Shown piece by piece: positions 15,743 to 23,836 of a stretch of DNA of 64,000 nt. The DNA is from Methyloceanibacter sp. wino2 (lineage in GTDB: Bacteria; Pseudomonadota; Alphaproteobacteria; Rhizobiales; Methyloligellaceae). Below the pieces are notes generated by a model, which saw only the letters and a list, made by a program, of their open reading frames with translations, made no database searches and was not told the origin of the DNA. The position numbers and the translations under genes were made by a program. The stretch is taken from assembly GCF_003071365.1 (NCBI RefSeq), contig NZ_CP028960.1:1860001-1924000 (forward strand), read 5' to 3'. Within the stretch, counting starts at the first letter, position 1. Each line of letters opens with the position of its first letter.

Positions 15743-16507
15743 ATGACACTTACACCGCCGGGCCGCTCCCCCAATACAGAGCAAATCAAATGCAAGGACT
15801 GCCCGCTTCGGGGCAACGAAGCCTTTCGGGCTTTCACCGAAGAGGAGTTGGACTTCGTTCAGACCTTCAAGGGCGGCGAGTTGGTCGCCGACGCGGGAAC
15901 GACGATCTTCCTGGAGGGGAACAACAGCGCGCACCTGTATACGGTCCTGTCCGGGTGGGTATTCCGCTACAAGCTTCTCCACGACGGCCGGCGTCAGATC
16001 CTGAACTTCGGACTTCCCGGAGATTTTTTCGGCCTTCAATCGTCGATGTTCGGCGAGATGGATCATTCGGTCGAAGCATTGACCGACGTCGTGCTGTGCG
16101 TGTTCCCGCGGGAGAAGGTCTGGCAGCTCTACGAGCACTATCCCAATCTCGGATTCGACCTGACCTGGCTTGCGGCGCGCGAGCAGTTCATTCTGGACGA
16201 GAATCTGCTGACCGTGGGACGCCGCACGGCAATTGAACGGGTCGCCTCGGTACTGCTGCACGTCTTCCAACGGATTCAACAGCTCGGCATGGCGCGCGGG
16301 CGCAGGGTCGATATTCCGTTCACGCAGCAACAATTGGCCGATGCGCTCGGTCTCTCGCACGTACACACCAACAAGACGATCAAGAAGCTCACGAGCGAGA
16401 ACCTGATCGACTGGCACCCACCGATCCTTCATGTGAAAGACCTCGAGGGGCTCGTCCGGGCCGCGAATGACGAGCTCACCTCATTGCCGGTGCGCCCATT
16501 CATTTAG
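15743..16507 (+). CDS. Crp/Fnr family transcriptional regulator
   Basis: A 254-residue regulator. An N-terminal CKDCPLR (CxxC, residues 17-20) is followed by a cyclic-nucleotide-binding-type beta barrel (about 35-145, with FLEGNNSAHLYTVLSGWVFRYKLLHDGRRQILNFGLPGDFFGL). The winged HTH (about 185-235) has FTQQQLADALGLSHVHTNKTIKKLTSENLI. Only two N-terminal Cys are present, so a classical four-Cys FNR iron-sulfur cluster is doubtful. ATG 15743 was chosen because the upstream in-frame codons encode unrelated residues. It stands alone; a hairpin (about 15621-15646) separates it from the sigma pair. Confidence 0.88.
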   Translation: MTLTPPGRSPNTEQIKCKDCPLRGNEAFRAFTEEELDFVQTFKGGELVADAGTTIFLEGNNSAHLYTVLSGWVFRYKLLHDGRRQILNFGLPGDFFGLQSSMFGEMDHSVEALTDVVLCVFPREKVWQLYEHYPNLGFDLTWLAAREQFILDENLLTVGRRTAIERVASVLLHVFQRIQQLGMARGRRVDIPFTQQQLADALGLSHVHTNKTIKKLTSENLIDWHPPILHVKDLEGLVRAANDELTSLPVRPFI

Positions 16508-16549
16508 TCTCCCGGCCAACGCGCCCCTCTCGGAAGTCTCGAGCGGCCG

Positions 16550-17035
16550 TTAGGCGACGGCCTGTTTATTGAGCGCACTCTCGGCAAGCATCGATAGCTT
16601 CTTGTCGGCCGCGTATTCCTGGTCGAGATTGGCCGCGAGCAGCTTTGCTTCATTCGGCATCTTGAGCTGCTGCGCCCAGGCCACCATCGTGCCGTAGCGC
16701 GTGATCTCGTAGTGCTCGACGGCCTGTGCGGCGGCGATCATGCCGGCGTCGCGAGCGTCCGGGTCTTCGCACTCCTTCATGATTTCCTTGGCCTCGTCGA
16801 TAATGCCGTTGATCGCTTCGCAGGTCACACCGCGCGGCTTGAGGTCCAAGGCCTTGAAGACCTTTTCGAGGTTAGCGACCTGCGTCTTGGTTTCCTTGTG
16901 GTGCGCATTGAACGCATCGCGGAGTTCCGCCGCATCGGCTTCCTTCGCCATCTTCGGCAGACTGTCCAGGATCTTGTTCTCCGCGTAATACATGTCGCGG
17001 AGAAAGTGCTTGAATAAGCCTTCCAGAGTTTTCAC
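16550..17035 (-). CDS. DUF892 (YciE/YciF) ferritin-like stress protein
   Basis: A 161-residue all-helical protein starting MKTLEGLFKHFLRDMYYAENKIL and continuing with LPKMAKEADAAELRDAFNAHHKET, GMIAAAQAVEHYEITRYGTMVAWA and LDQEYAADKKLSMLAE. Glu and His residues at ferritin-like positions (E, ExxH) could bind a di-metal centre. DUF892 proteins are osmotic/oxidative-stress proteins of unknown reaction. It is a monocistronic minus-strand gene, 51 bases downstream of an EcfG-type -10 (17089-17086). Confidence 0.9.
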   Translation of the reverse strand: MKTLEGLFKHFLRDMYYAENKILDSLPKMAKEADAAELRDAFNAHHKETKTQVANLEKVFKALDLKPRGVTCEAINGIIDEAKEIMKECEDPDARDAGMIAAAQAVEHYEITRYGTMVAWAQQLKMPNEAKLLAANLDQEYAADKKLSMLAESALNKQAVA

Positions 17036-17085
17036 TGCGTCATCCTCTTGTCGTGTTGGGTCCCAAGCCGGGACTGGGCCTCGTC

Positions 17086-17110
17086 AACACGAAGGAGGTG
17101 CGAGTGTTCC
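17086..17110 (-). promoter_or_regulatory. EcfG-type promoter for the DUF892 gene
   Basis: On the minus strand GGAAC (17110-17106), 16 bases, TGTT (17089-17086), then the ATG at 17035. Confidence 0.7.
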
Positions 17111-17269
17111 GCGTTTGATGGGATCGACAGCGCGTCCCTAGAGACAGTGCGTGCGGTCCATCCTAGTCGGAGCGGACCGGATATGGGCCGCTGGCAGGAC
17201 GGATCCTGTGCGGCTGACGTGGCGGAGAATGACTTGGTGGAGAGGCTTGGCGGAGAGGGGCGGGACTCA

Positions 17270-17299
17270 AATGTCCGCTTGTGACCCACAGCGGACATT
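17270..17299. repeat. Intergenic hairpin element (AATGTCCGCT/AGCGGACATT)
   Basis: Perfect 10-base inverted arms flank a 10-base loop. Related, less perfect copies are seen at 23429-23450 and 32402-32426. Elements of this TGTCCGCT-loop-AGCGGACA type recur in rhizobial intergenic DNA and create spurious short ORFs; this one lies directly at the 3' end of the czcA-like gene. Its function is unknown. Confidence 0.6.
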
Positions 17300-17301
17300 G
17301 G

Positions 17302-20300
17302 CTATTCGGCCGGTGCGTCCGCCTTTTGCGGCGCCATCGATGCTCCCAAGGGCCCGGGTACAAACCATTTGTAGACGGCGGGTATCACCAGGAGCGTCAG
17401 CACGGTGGAGCTGACAAGGCCGCCGACCACGACCGTGGCCAGCGGTGCTTGCACCTCGCTGCCGGCGCCGGTGGCGTAGAGCAGTGGGATGAGCCCGAGC
17501 GCGGTTGTCAGTGCGGTCATCAGCACGGGACGGAGGCGCATGCAGGCGCCCTGAACGCTCGCCTCGTCCACCGGCTTTCCTTCTTCGACAAGCCAGTTGA
17601 GATAGGTGACGAGCACCATGCCGTTCTCGAGGGCAATGCCGAATAGGGCGATAAAGCCAACTGAGGCCGGCACGGAAAGGTTCAGGCCCGCGAGCCACAG
17701 CGCGACCACACCGCCGACCAGCGCGAGAGGGATGTTGAGCATGATCAGCAACGACGCGCGCAGCGAGCCGAAGTTCATGAACAGGAGCAGGAAGACGAGC
17801 CCAAGCGTGATGGGCACCACGATGGCGAGCCTTCGGTTGGCCTCCTGCTGTAGCTCGAACTGTCCGCCCCACTCGACGAGATAGCCTGCCGGCAGATCGA
17901 CTGTTTCGGCGATCCGATCCTGACTCTCCGCGACAAACGAGCCGATGTCGCGCCCGCGTACATTGGCTTGAATGGTGATGAAGCGCTGGGTGTTCTCCCG
18001 CGTGATCTGCCGGGGCCCCACGATCTCCGCCACCTCGGCCACCTGCCGTAGGGGAATGAGCAAACCGGACGGCGTGCGGACAACAAGTTCCCGGATCATT
18101 TCGGGCGTTGTGCGCGCACCCTCGTCGTATCGGACAAGGATGTCGAAACGCCTGACGCCCTCGAAGACCTGTCCCGCCGTCTCGCCGCCGATCGCCGTGC
18201 GCACGGCTGATTGCACGTCGTCGATGGTGAGCCCGTACCGGGAGATTTGCCCACGATCGACCCGGATTTGGAGCTGCGGCGTCCCGGTAACCTGATCTTT
18301 CTGTACGTCCGCCGCACCGGGCACGTTACGTACAGCCTGTTCGATCTCTCCGGCCTTCTCCAGCAGCACATCCTGGTCGTCGCCGAAGAGCTTGATCGCA
18401 AGCTCTGCCTTCGTGCCGGTGAGCAACTCGTCCACGGCGGCGGCGATGGGCTGGGTGAAGTTGAACTTTGCGCCGGGGAAACTCTCAAACGTCTCGCTCA
18501 TGGCCGCGAACAGCTCCGCGGGCGTAAGCTTGCCCGGCCACTCGTCTTGTGGCTTCAACCCAACAAACGCCTCTGCGTTGTTGACCGGATCCGCATGAGC
18601 GCCGACTTCACCGCGTCCAACACGCGAAACGACACGGTCGACCTCAGGAAATGTCTCCAGCAATTGCCGCTCGAAGCGCGTCACCGTTTCGCGGGCCTCC
18701 TCCAGGGCGATGGACGGCGCCATGGTAACGCGCACCAAGAGGTCGCCCTCGTTGAGTCTCGGTACGAACTCCGAGCCCAGCCGGGGGAAGATCGCAAGTC
18801 CTACCGCGAGAATTGCAACCGCGAGCCCGATAGCGAGGGGCCTCTTCCGTACGAACATCTGGATCAGCGGCCTGTAGGCGCCGATCAGACCGTTCAAGAG
18901 CCGATCCGCAAAGCTGACCTTGTCCCGATCCTGGGAGCTCGGCCGCTTCATCAGCATCTCTGACAAAACCGGGGCGACGAAGATTGCAAACAACAGCGAG
19001 CCCAGCATGGCCAGGGAAACGGTGAAGGCGAGAGGCCGGAAGGTCTTGCCTTCATAGCCCTGCAACGTGAAGAGCGGCAGGAAGACGACGATGATGATTG
19101 CGATGGCGAAAGCGATGGGCCGCACGACCTCGGCGCAGGCGCGCGCGACGATCTCCCGCTTGGACAGCGCGGTGTGCTGTTCCTTGAGATAGCGGTCGAC
19201 GTTCTCGACGATGACAATTGCGCCGTCGACCATGATCCCGATGGCGATGGCAATGCCGCCCAAGGACATGAGATTTGCCGACAGCCCCGTCGCACCCATG
19301 ACGATGAAGGCAACGCAAATCGAGAATGGGATGGCAAAGGCAACCACCAGGCTTGGCCTCAGCCCGCCCATGAAGGCGAGCAGCACCAGGACGACGAGTA
19401 TCACCCCTTGTGCGAGGGCGCTGTTGACCGTCTCCACGCTGCGCAGCACGAGCTTGGATTGATCGTAATAGGGCACCACGCGCACGCCCTCGGGGAGCGC
19501 CGCATTGATCTTGTCGAGCCGCTCCTTGACGTCCGCGATGACCTTCGACGTGTTGGTGCCGATGAGCTTGAGTACGAGCCCTGCGACGATTTCTCCCTCG
19601 CCGTCTTTTGTGGCCAGCCCCTGGCGCACTTCGCCGCCGATCTTCACCTCACCGATGTCGCGTACCTTTACGGGAACGCCGTCGGAGACTTTCAGAATGG
19701 TGTCTTCGATGTCGGTTATTCCGGTCGCGAGGCCGATCGACCGCACAAGGTACTGCTCGGAATTCTTGACGATGTATTGGGCGCCGGCATTTCCATTGTT
19801 GGCCTTCACCGCGTCGACCACATCTCCGATGCCGAGCCGATAGCGCAGCAGCGCTTGCGGGTCGACCTGGACCTGGAACTGCTTCACCTCGCCGCCGAGC
19901 GACAGCACTTCTGTGACGCCCGGAACCGTCTGCAGGTTGAACTTGATGATCCAATCCTGGATCTCGCGCATCTCTTCGGGCGTGCGCGATCCTTGCGTGT
20001 CCTCGACGTAGTAGAACAGGATCTGTCCGAGGCCGGTGGTGATCGGCCCCATCTCGGGCTCGCCGAAGCCGTCCGGAATTTCCTCGCGAGCGGTCTGCAG
20101 CCGCTCTCCGACCAGCTGACGCGCGAAGTAGATGTCCGTCGAGTCTTCGAAGTACACATTGACTACGGACAGGCCGAAATTGGAGATGGAACGAATGGTC
20201 TTCAGTCCGGGAAGACCATTCATCGCTACCTCTATCGGATAAGTGACGTAGCGTTCGACCTCTTCGGGCGCGAGGCCTTCCGTTTCGGTGAACACCTGAA

Positions 20301-20436
20301 CAAGTGTTGGTGACACGTCGGGAAACGCGTCCACGGGCAGAGTCCTGTAACTCTGGAAGCCCGCAACCAAGACGCCGATAGCGATGATGCAGACTAGTAG
20401 CCGCTGGCGGAGGATAGCTTCGAGAAACGTGCGCAT
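17302..20436 (-). CDS. CzcA/CusA-type heavy-metal efflux RND pump
   Basis: A 1044-residue RND pump of the heavy-metal (HME) family. It has an N-terminal helix (LLVCIIAIGVLVAGFQSY) and the porter domain with DAFPDVSPTLVQVFTET. TM4 carries GGIAIAIGIMVDGAIVIVENVDRYLKEQ, in which the Asp and Glu belong to the proton relay of CzcA-type pumps. The second half is a repeat with TMs (GEIVGPRQITRENTQRF, SVGFIALFGIALENGMVLVTYLN). It exports metal from periplasm or cytoplasm with the adaptor encoded 12 bases upstream; an outer-membrane factor is not in the window. The metal is not decided by sequence; the operon's His-rich adaptor suggests Zn/Co/Ni/Cd rather than Cu. It ends beside the intergenic hairpin at 17270. 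Confidence 0.92.
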   Translation of the reverse strand: MRTFLEAILRQRLLVCIIAIGVLVAGFQSYRTLPVDAFPDVSPTLVQVFTETEGLAPEEVERYVTYPIEVAMNGLPGLKTIRSISNFGLSVVNVYFEDSTDIYFARQLVGERLQTAREEIPDGFGEPEMGPITTGLGQILFYYVEDTQGSRTPEEMREIQDWIIKFNLQTVPGVTEVLSLGGEVKQFQVQVDPQALLRYRLGIGDVVDAVKANNGNAGAQYIVKNSEQYLVRSIGLATGITDIEDTILKVSDGVPVKVRDIGEVKIGGEVRQGLATKDGEGEIVAGLVLKLIGTNTSKVIADVKERLDKINAALPEGVRVVPYYDQSKLVLRSVETVNSALAQGVILVVLVLLAFMGGLRPSLVVAFAIPFSICVAFIVMGATGLSANLMSLGGIAIAIGIMVDGAIVIVENVDRYLKEQHTALSKREIVARACAEVVRPIAFAIAIIIVVFLPLFTLQGYEGKTFRPLAFTVSLAMLGSLLFAIFVAPVLSEMLMKRPSSQDRDKVSFADRLLNGLIGAYRPLIQMFVRKRPLAIGLAVAILAVGLAIFPRLGSEFVPRLNEGDLLVRVTMAPSIALEEARETVTRFERQLLETFPEVDRVVSRVGRGEVGAHADPVNNAEAFVGLKPQDEWPGKLTPAELFAAMSETFESFPGAKFNFTQPIAAAVDELLTGTKAELAIKLFGDDQDVLLEKAGEIEQAVRNVPGAADVQKDQVTGTPQLQIRVDRGQISRYGLTIDDVQSAVRTAIGGETAGQVFEGVRRFDILVRYDEGARTTPEMIRELVVRTPSGLLIPLRQVAEVAEIVGPRQITRENTQRFITIQANVRGRDIGSFVAESQDRIAETVDLPAGYLVEWGGQFELQQEANRRLAIVVPITLGLVFLLLFMNFGSLRASLLIMLNIPLALVGGVVALWLAGLNLSVPASVGFIALFGIALENGMVLVTYLNWLVEEGKPVDEASVQGACMRLRPVLMTALTTALGLIPLLYATGAGSEVQAPLATVVVGGLVSSTVLTLLVIPAVYKWFVPGPLGASMAPQKADAPAE

Positions 20437-20448
20437 CTATAAGCCTGG

Positions 20449-21957
20449 CTAGTGGTTGTGGCCGTCGTCGAAATCCGACTTGGCAAGCTGAGACTTCACG
20501 AGAAACGCACCCTCGGCCACGACCGCTTCGCCGGGCTTTAGCCCGGTGAGAACTTCGATGTGCTCGCCATTGCTGCGGCCGAGCGTGACAGGCCGTGGCT
20601 TCAGTGGCCCATCCTCGCCTTCCCGAACGAAGACAACCCTTTGCCCTTCGTGGGTTTGCAGGGCGGAGGCCGGAATACGCACGTCGACGGAGTCCGCGGT
20701 CAAAGCGATCCGTGCCGTCACGAACATGCCGGGCCGCAGGTGCTTTGGAGCATTCTCCAGTTCCACGCGCGCGTTTGCCGTCCGTGTCTCTTCCGAGACA
20801 TTCGGCGTCACGAACGCAACCTTGCCGTCGACCTGGAGCCCGCCGTCGGTGGTGATGGTCACGGGCTGTCCCTGCTCGACCCGCTCCTGATCATGGGAAT
20901 AGATGCTGATGTCGACCCACACGGTCGACACATCCGCGATGATGAAAGCCTCGCGGTCAATCGATACCGATTCGCCTTGTGTCAGGTGACGAGTGACAAT
21001 CGTCCCGCCGAGGGGAGCGTGCATGACATAGGCCGTCAGATCGGCTTCGTCCTGCTCGGCAATCTCTTTGAGGCGTGACTCGCCAATACCGAGTGCCAGC
21101 AATTTCTGCCGAGCACTGCGTAAATTGATTCGAGCCTCGGCAAAGTCCGTCTTGGCCGTAAGATGCGTCCTCTCGGAAACGATCCGCTTTCCAACGAGCG
21201 CCTCTGCCCGATCGAAGTTCTCCTTCGCCAGCGCCAGGCGTTCGAGGCTCGCCAGATAGGCCGCCTTTGCATCGGCGAGTTCGCGGCTGTCCAGAACGGC
21301 GAGCACGTCGCCTTCCGCGACCTGATCACCTTCGTTTGCTTCAACGGTGCGGGCGATGCCGGGAACGCGTGGCACAACGTGCGCCAAAGCATTCTCGTTG
21401 TAGATGACTTCGGCGGGCCGCTCGATGGTAACGGGGATCGGACCAGCCGCGACAGCCACCATACGGACGTCGAACCGGTCCATCTGCTCTTGGGTCAGGC
21501 CGACGCCGCCGTGATCGTCATGACCCTCGTGGCTCGAATGGTCGTCAGACCCGTGGCCATGCGAATCGTCCGAACCGTGGTCGTGACCTTCGTGTCCGTT
21601 GTCGCCTTCCTCGTCGTCGTGGTCATGGCCGTCGTCGTGACGATGTCCTTTCTTGGCATCATGTCCCACCTCGTCGTCGTGTCCGTCCTTCGCGTCGTGT
21701 CCCTCCTTGGAGTCATGACCATGGTCATGGTTCTTATGGTCATGCCCGTCGTCGTGGTCGTGTTCGTCCTTGGCGCCATGGTCGTGATCTCCGTGGCCGT
21801 GATCTCCATGGTCGTGGCCCGCGTGATCGTCTTGTGGCTCGGCAACGTTGGTCGTCGAGGGACCGTCCGCCTCAGCCCAGACGGAGCTCGCGGCCAGGCC
21901 CATGGCGCCGAATGCGATGCAAGCCGACGCGCGGGCGAGAGTTGTGATCTTCGTCAT
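20449..21957 (-). CDS. CzcB-like periplasmic adaptor with a long His/Asp-rich domain
   Basis: A 502-residue protein. A signal peptide (MTKITTLARASACIAFGAMGL...ASSVWA) precedes a low-complexity domain of about 110 residues (about 40-155) built from HDHG/DGHD-type units with some 30 His. The adaptor fold follows: lipoyl-like half-motifs (VPRVPGIARTVEANEGDQVAEGDVLAVLD and YVMHAPLGGTIVTRHLTQGESV), an alpha hairpin between them, then beta-barrel and membrane-proximal domains, ending DFDDGHNH. ATG 21957 has GGAG upstream; an in-frame GTG at 21969 is less likely. The His tract probably captures metal in the periplasm for the CzcA-like pump; this function is inferred. Confidence 0.9.
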   Translation of the reverse strand: MTKITTLARASACIAFGAMGLAASSVWAEADGPSTTNVAEPQDDHAGHDHGDHGHGDHDHGAKDEHDHDDGHDHKNHDHGHDSKEGHDAKDGHDDEVGHDAKKGHRHDDGHDHDDEEGDNGHEGHDHGSDDSHGHGSDDHSSHEGHDDHGGVGLTQEQMDRFDVRMVAVAAGPIPVTIERPAEVIYNENALAHVVPRVPGIARTVEANEGDQVAEGDVLAVLDSRELADAKAAYLASLERLALAKENFDRAEALVGKRIVSERTHLTAKTDFAEARINLRSARQKLLALGIGESRLKEIAEQDEADLTAYVMHAPLGGTIVTRHLTQGESVSIDREAFIIADVSTVWVDISIYSHDQERVEQGQPVTITTDGGLQVDGKVAFVTPNVSEETRTANARVELENAPKHLRPGMFVTARIALTADSVDVRIPASALQTHEGQRVVFVREGEDGPLKPRPVTLGRSNGEHIEVLTGLKPGEAVVAEGAFLVKSQLAKSDFDDGHNH

Positions 21958-21973
21958 GTCGTTCTCCACAAGT

Positions 21974-22753
21974 TCAGTTTTGGCGGCTCTGTGTGAGCCG
22001 CGCGATTCCGGCCTCCGCCGTTTTCAGACGAGGCTGTAGGGACAGCGCGCTGCGATAGTCCTTCAGGGCTTTCTGGATCTCGCCGATGGTTTCGTAGGCC
22101 GCCGCGCGTTGCGTGAGCGACTCGGCCGTCGGCTTGGACTTGATGCCTCGGCTGAAATCATCGATTGCGTCTTGATGCTTGCCGTCCGCCAGATGAATCT
22201 CGCCTCGGCCGTAGTAGCAAAGAGGCATGTCGACCCAGAGCGAGAGCCCCTTCTCGAAATCGGCCAGCGCCTTCGCGCGTTCGGCCTTCCGGAGATAGCT
22301 CAGACCGCGGCTGCAGTAGGCATAGCCGACATTGGGCTTCAGCCGAATTGCCTCGGTAAGGTCGGCGATCGCCTCGTCATATTGGCCCACAGCAACGCGG
22401 GCCGAGCCCCGGTTGTACCAACCCTCGAACTGTTTTGGTTCCAACGCGATGACGCGGCCGTAGTCGCCGAGACCCGCTTCGAAGTCGCCCAACCGCGCAA
22501 AAGTGTTCCCGCGATTGAGATAGGCTTGGGCACGGTTGGGATCGACGCCGATGATCTCGCTCAAATAAGCGATCGCGCGGACGGATTTGCCTGCCTTGAC
22601 GCAAGCGAGAGCTGCGCGCGTAAGCTGCTCGACGCGCTTTGATTGCGGTAAGGATGAGTCGATTTCGCTGCCGCCGCACGGCGGGGACGCCGCGTGTGCC
22701 TGCAACGGCGTAGATAGCAATGGTAGTAGAAGCACCAAAAGTCGTTTGCGCAT
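21974..22753 (-). CDS. Secreted TPR-repeat protein in the metal efflux operon
   Basis: A 259-residue protein with a signal peptide (MRKRLLVLLLPLLSTPLQAHA) and five or six tetratricopeptide repeats (for example AQAYLNRGNTFARLGDFEAGLGDYGRVIALEP and FEGWYNRGSARVAVGQYDEAIADLTEAIRLKP). It has no catalytic motif, so it is presumably a periplasmic protein-interaction scaffold. It lies between the small Cys/His protein and the CzcB-like gene, 16 bases before the CzcB ATG, so it is co-transcribed. TPR proteins are not standard czc partners, which makes its role here unclear. Confidence 0.85.
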   Translation of the reverse strand: MRKRLLVLLLPLLSTPLQAHAASPPCGGSEIDSSLPQSKRVEQLTRAALACVKAGKSVRAIAYLSEIIGVDPNRAQAYLNRGNTFARLGDFEAGLGDYGRVIALEPKQFEGWYNRGSARVAVGQYDEAIADLTEAIRLKPNVGYAYCSRGLSYLRKAERAKALADFEKGLSLWVDMPLCYYGRGEIHLADGKHQDAIDDFSRGIKSKPTAESLTQRAAAYETIGEIQKALKDYRSALSLQPRLKTAEAGIARLTQSRQN

Positions 22754-22908
22754 GGTCGTTCACCTGGACTGCATGGCTGAGATGAGCAGCAGGCGGTGAA
22801 CCAGCTTCGCCGTGAAGAGCGAATGTCAGAACGCAAACATGGCGTGCGATTCACCGAACTCTGCTGCCGTCTAGGCAGAGGGCGCCCGCACTAGAAGCAG
22901 GCGCCGGG

Positions 22909-23286
22909 CTAGGCGCTCGCGCGTGGCGGTCTCAGGAGGCTATAGGTGCAGGTGAACACGTAATCGGACGTTGCCCGGGGTACGAGCTTCCCGCCGGTCG
23001 GCGGATGCTTCGGGACATATTGGGCCGTCATCTGTGAGTCCGGGGCGCAGCAGTGCGCACCAAGGCAGTGACCAGCCGCACTTTCTTGCTTCTCCTCATC
23101 GATGTCGGATTCGGAGAGGTCGGTCGCGTCCGCTGTCTCGTGGTCCGCGACGCTCAGATGGTCGTGTGCGGAATCCAATCCTCTGGACGCGGCGTGAGAC
23201 GCCGAATCCGCAAGCGTGAAGGTGCCGCCGAACACGATCGCGGCGGCGAGAAGCTTGCATATGGCTTGATGAGCACCCCGAAGCAT
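22909..23286 (-). CDS. Small secreted Cys/His protein heading the metal efflux operon
   Basis: A 125-residue protein with an N-terminal signal-like helix (ICKLLAAAIVFGGTFTLADSAS). An acidic His-containing middle (SAHDHLSVADHETADATD) precedes AAGHCLGAHCCAPDS, a compact Cys/His cluster that could bind metal. The end is YVFTCTYSLLRPPRASA. GAGG precedes the ATG at 23286. It resembles in layout the small periplasmic proteins (CzcI-like) at the head of czc/cop operons, but no family assignment is certain. The stop lies 155 bases before the TPR gene. Confidence 0.65.
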   Translation of the reverse strand: MLRGAHQAICKLLAAAIVFGGTFTLADSASHAASRGLDSAHDHLSVADHETADATDLSESDIDEEKQESAAGHCLGAHCCAPDSQMTAQYVPKHPPTGGKLVPRATSDYVFTCTYSLLRPPRASA

Positions 23287-23441
23287 GCCTCAAACGAGCC
23301 GCTGGATCGCCGAAAGTCAAGTTACTTTGGTGGAGGCTCTGGGAGTTTCGGGCCCTGTTGCGGCTCCAGCCTCATAGAAGCTCGCTGGACTCTAACGCGG
23401 CCGGACCTCCAGATCGCTGACCCGTGCTTCCGCTCTTGGCG

Positions 23442-23588
23442 CGAAGCGGACGATTGAGGCCGCTGCCACGCGGTTGGTTGCAGGGCGTTCGCGATGCGCG
23501 GCCAACAGACGACGTCCGGTGGTCGGAAATTGGCGGAGAGGGAGGGATTCGAACCCTCGGAACGCTCACGCGCTCAACGGTTTTCGAG
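23442..23588. repeat. 147-bp direct repeat, left copy (att-like, tRNA-Ser 3' end plus flank)
   Basis: It aligns without gaps to 32417-32563 with 7 mismatches (about 95% identity). The last 61 bases (23528-23588) are identical. Identity stops inside the tRNA anticodon loop, a frequent crossover point for tyrosine integrases. The offset between copies is 8975 bases. Confidence 0.88.
23531..23588 (-). pseudogene. tRNA-Ser(CGA) 3' fragment
   Basis: 58 bases identical to the 3' part of the intact tRNA-Ser at 32506-32595, from the anticodon loop through the variable arm, T arm and encoded CCA. The 5' half is missing, so it is not a functional tRNA. Confidence 0.88.
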
Positions 23589-23836
23589 CTCTGCGATCTC
23601 CATGCTTGTGCGTCTCGCGCAGTCGCCGACCGTATTGATACATTTGATGATTCTGGTCCGGCGATGCTGGTTGGTGTTGCCCTTTGTCGGTATGTGCCGC
23701 CTGGTTGGTTTGCAAGCTCGTCTCCAGCACAGGTCGGCGTCGGAGATTGAAGCGGATCTTCCAAATCGGACCTCTGATGTCTGCCAACGACCCAAAGCGG
23801 CCTTTGCCACTGGGAGCGACACCTCTTTTGCCGAGG

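Larger units (their letters stand above)
23287..23836. other. Non-coding stretch with tRNA-Ser 3' fragment and island left boundary
   Basis: There is no credible gene. It holds the putative promoter region of the metal operon (23287-23340), a hairpin element (23429-23450), the 147-bp repeat (23442-23588), and about 250 bases of unassigned island DNA up to the gltS stop, with a weak hairpin-like stretch near 23777-23800. Confidence 0.6.

Noticed and set aside
17032-17298. Minus-strand frame starting MSAVGHKRTF
   Set aside because: It arises from the hairpin repeat element. This kind of spurious small protein is common in rhizobial annotation.
21530-21840. Repetitive GTCGTG/CATGGTC tract as a CRISPR or tandem DNA repeat
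   Set aside because: It is the coding sequence of the His/Asp tract of the CzcB-like protein. The units are irregular, with no spacers.
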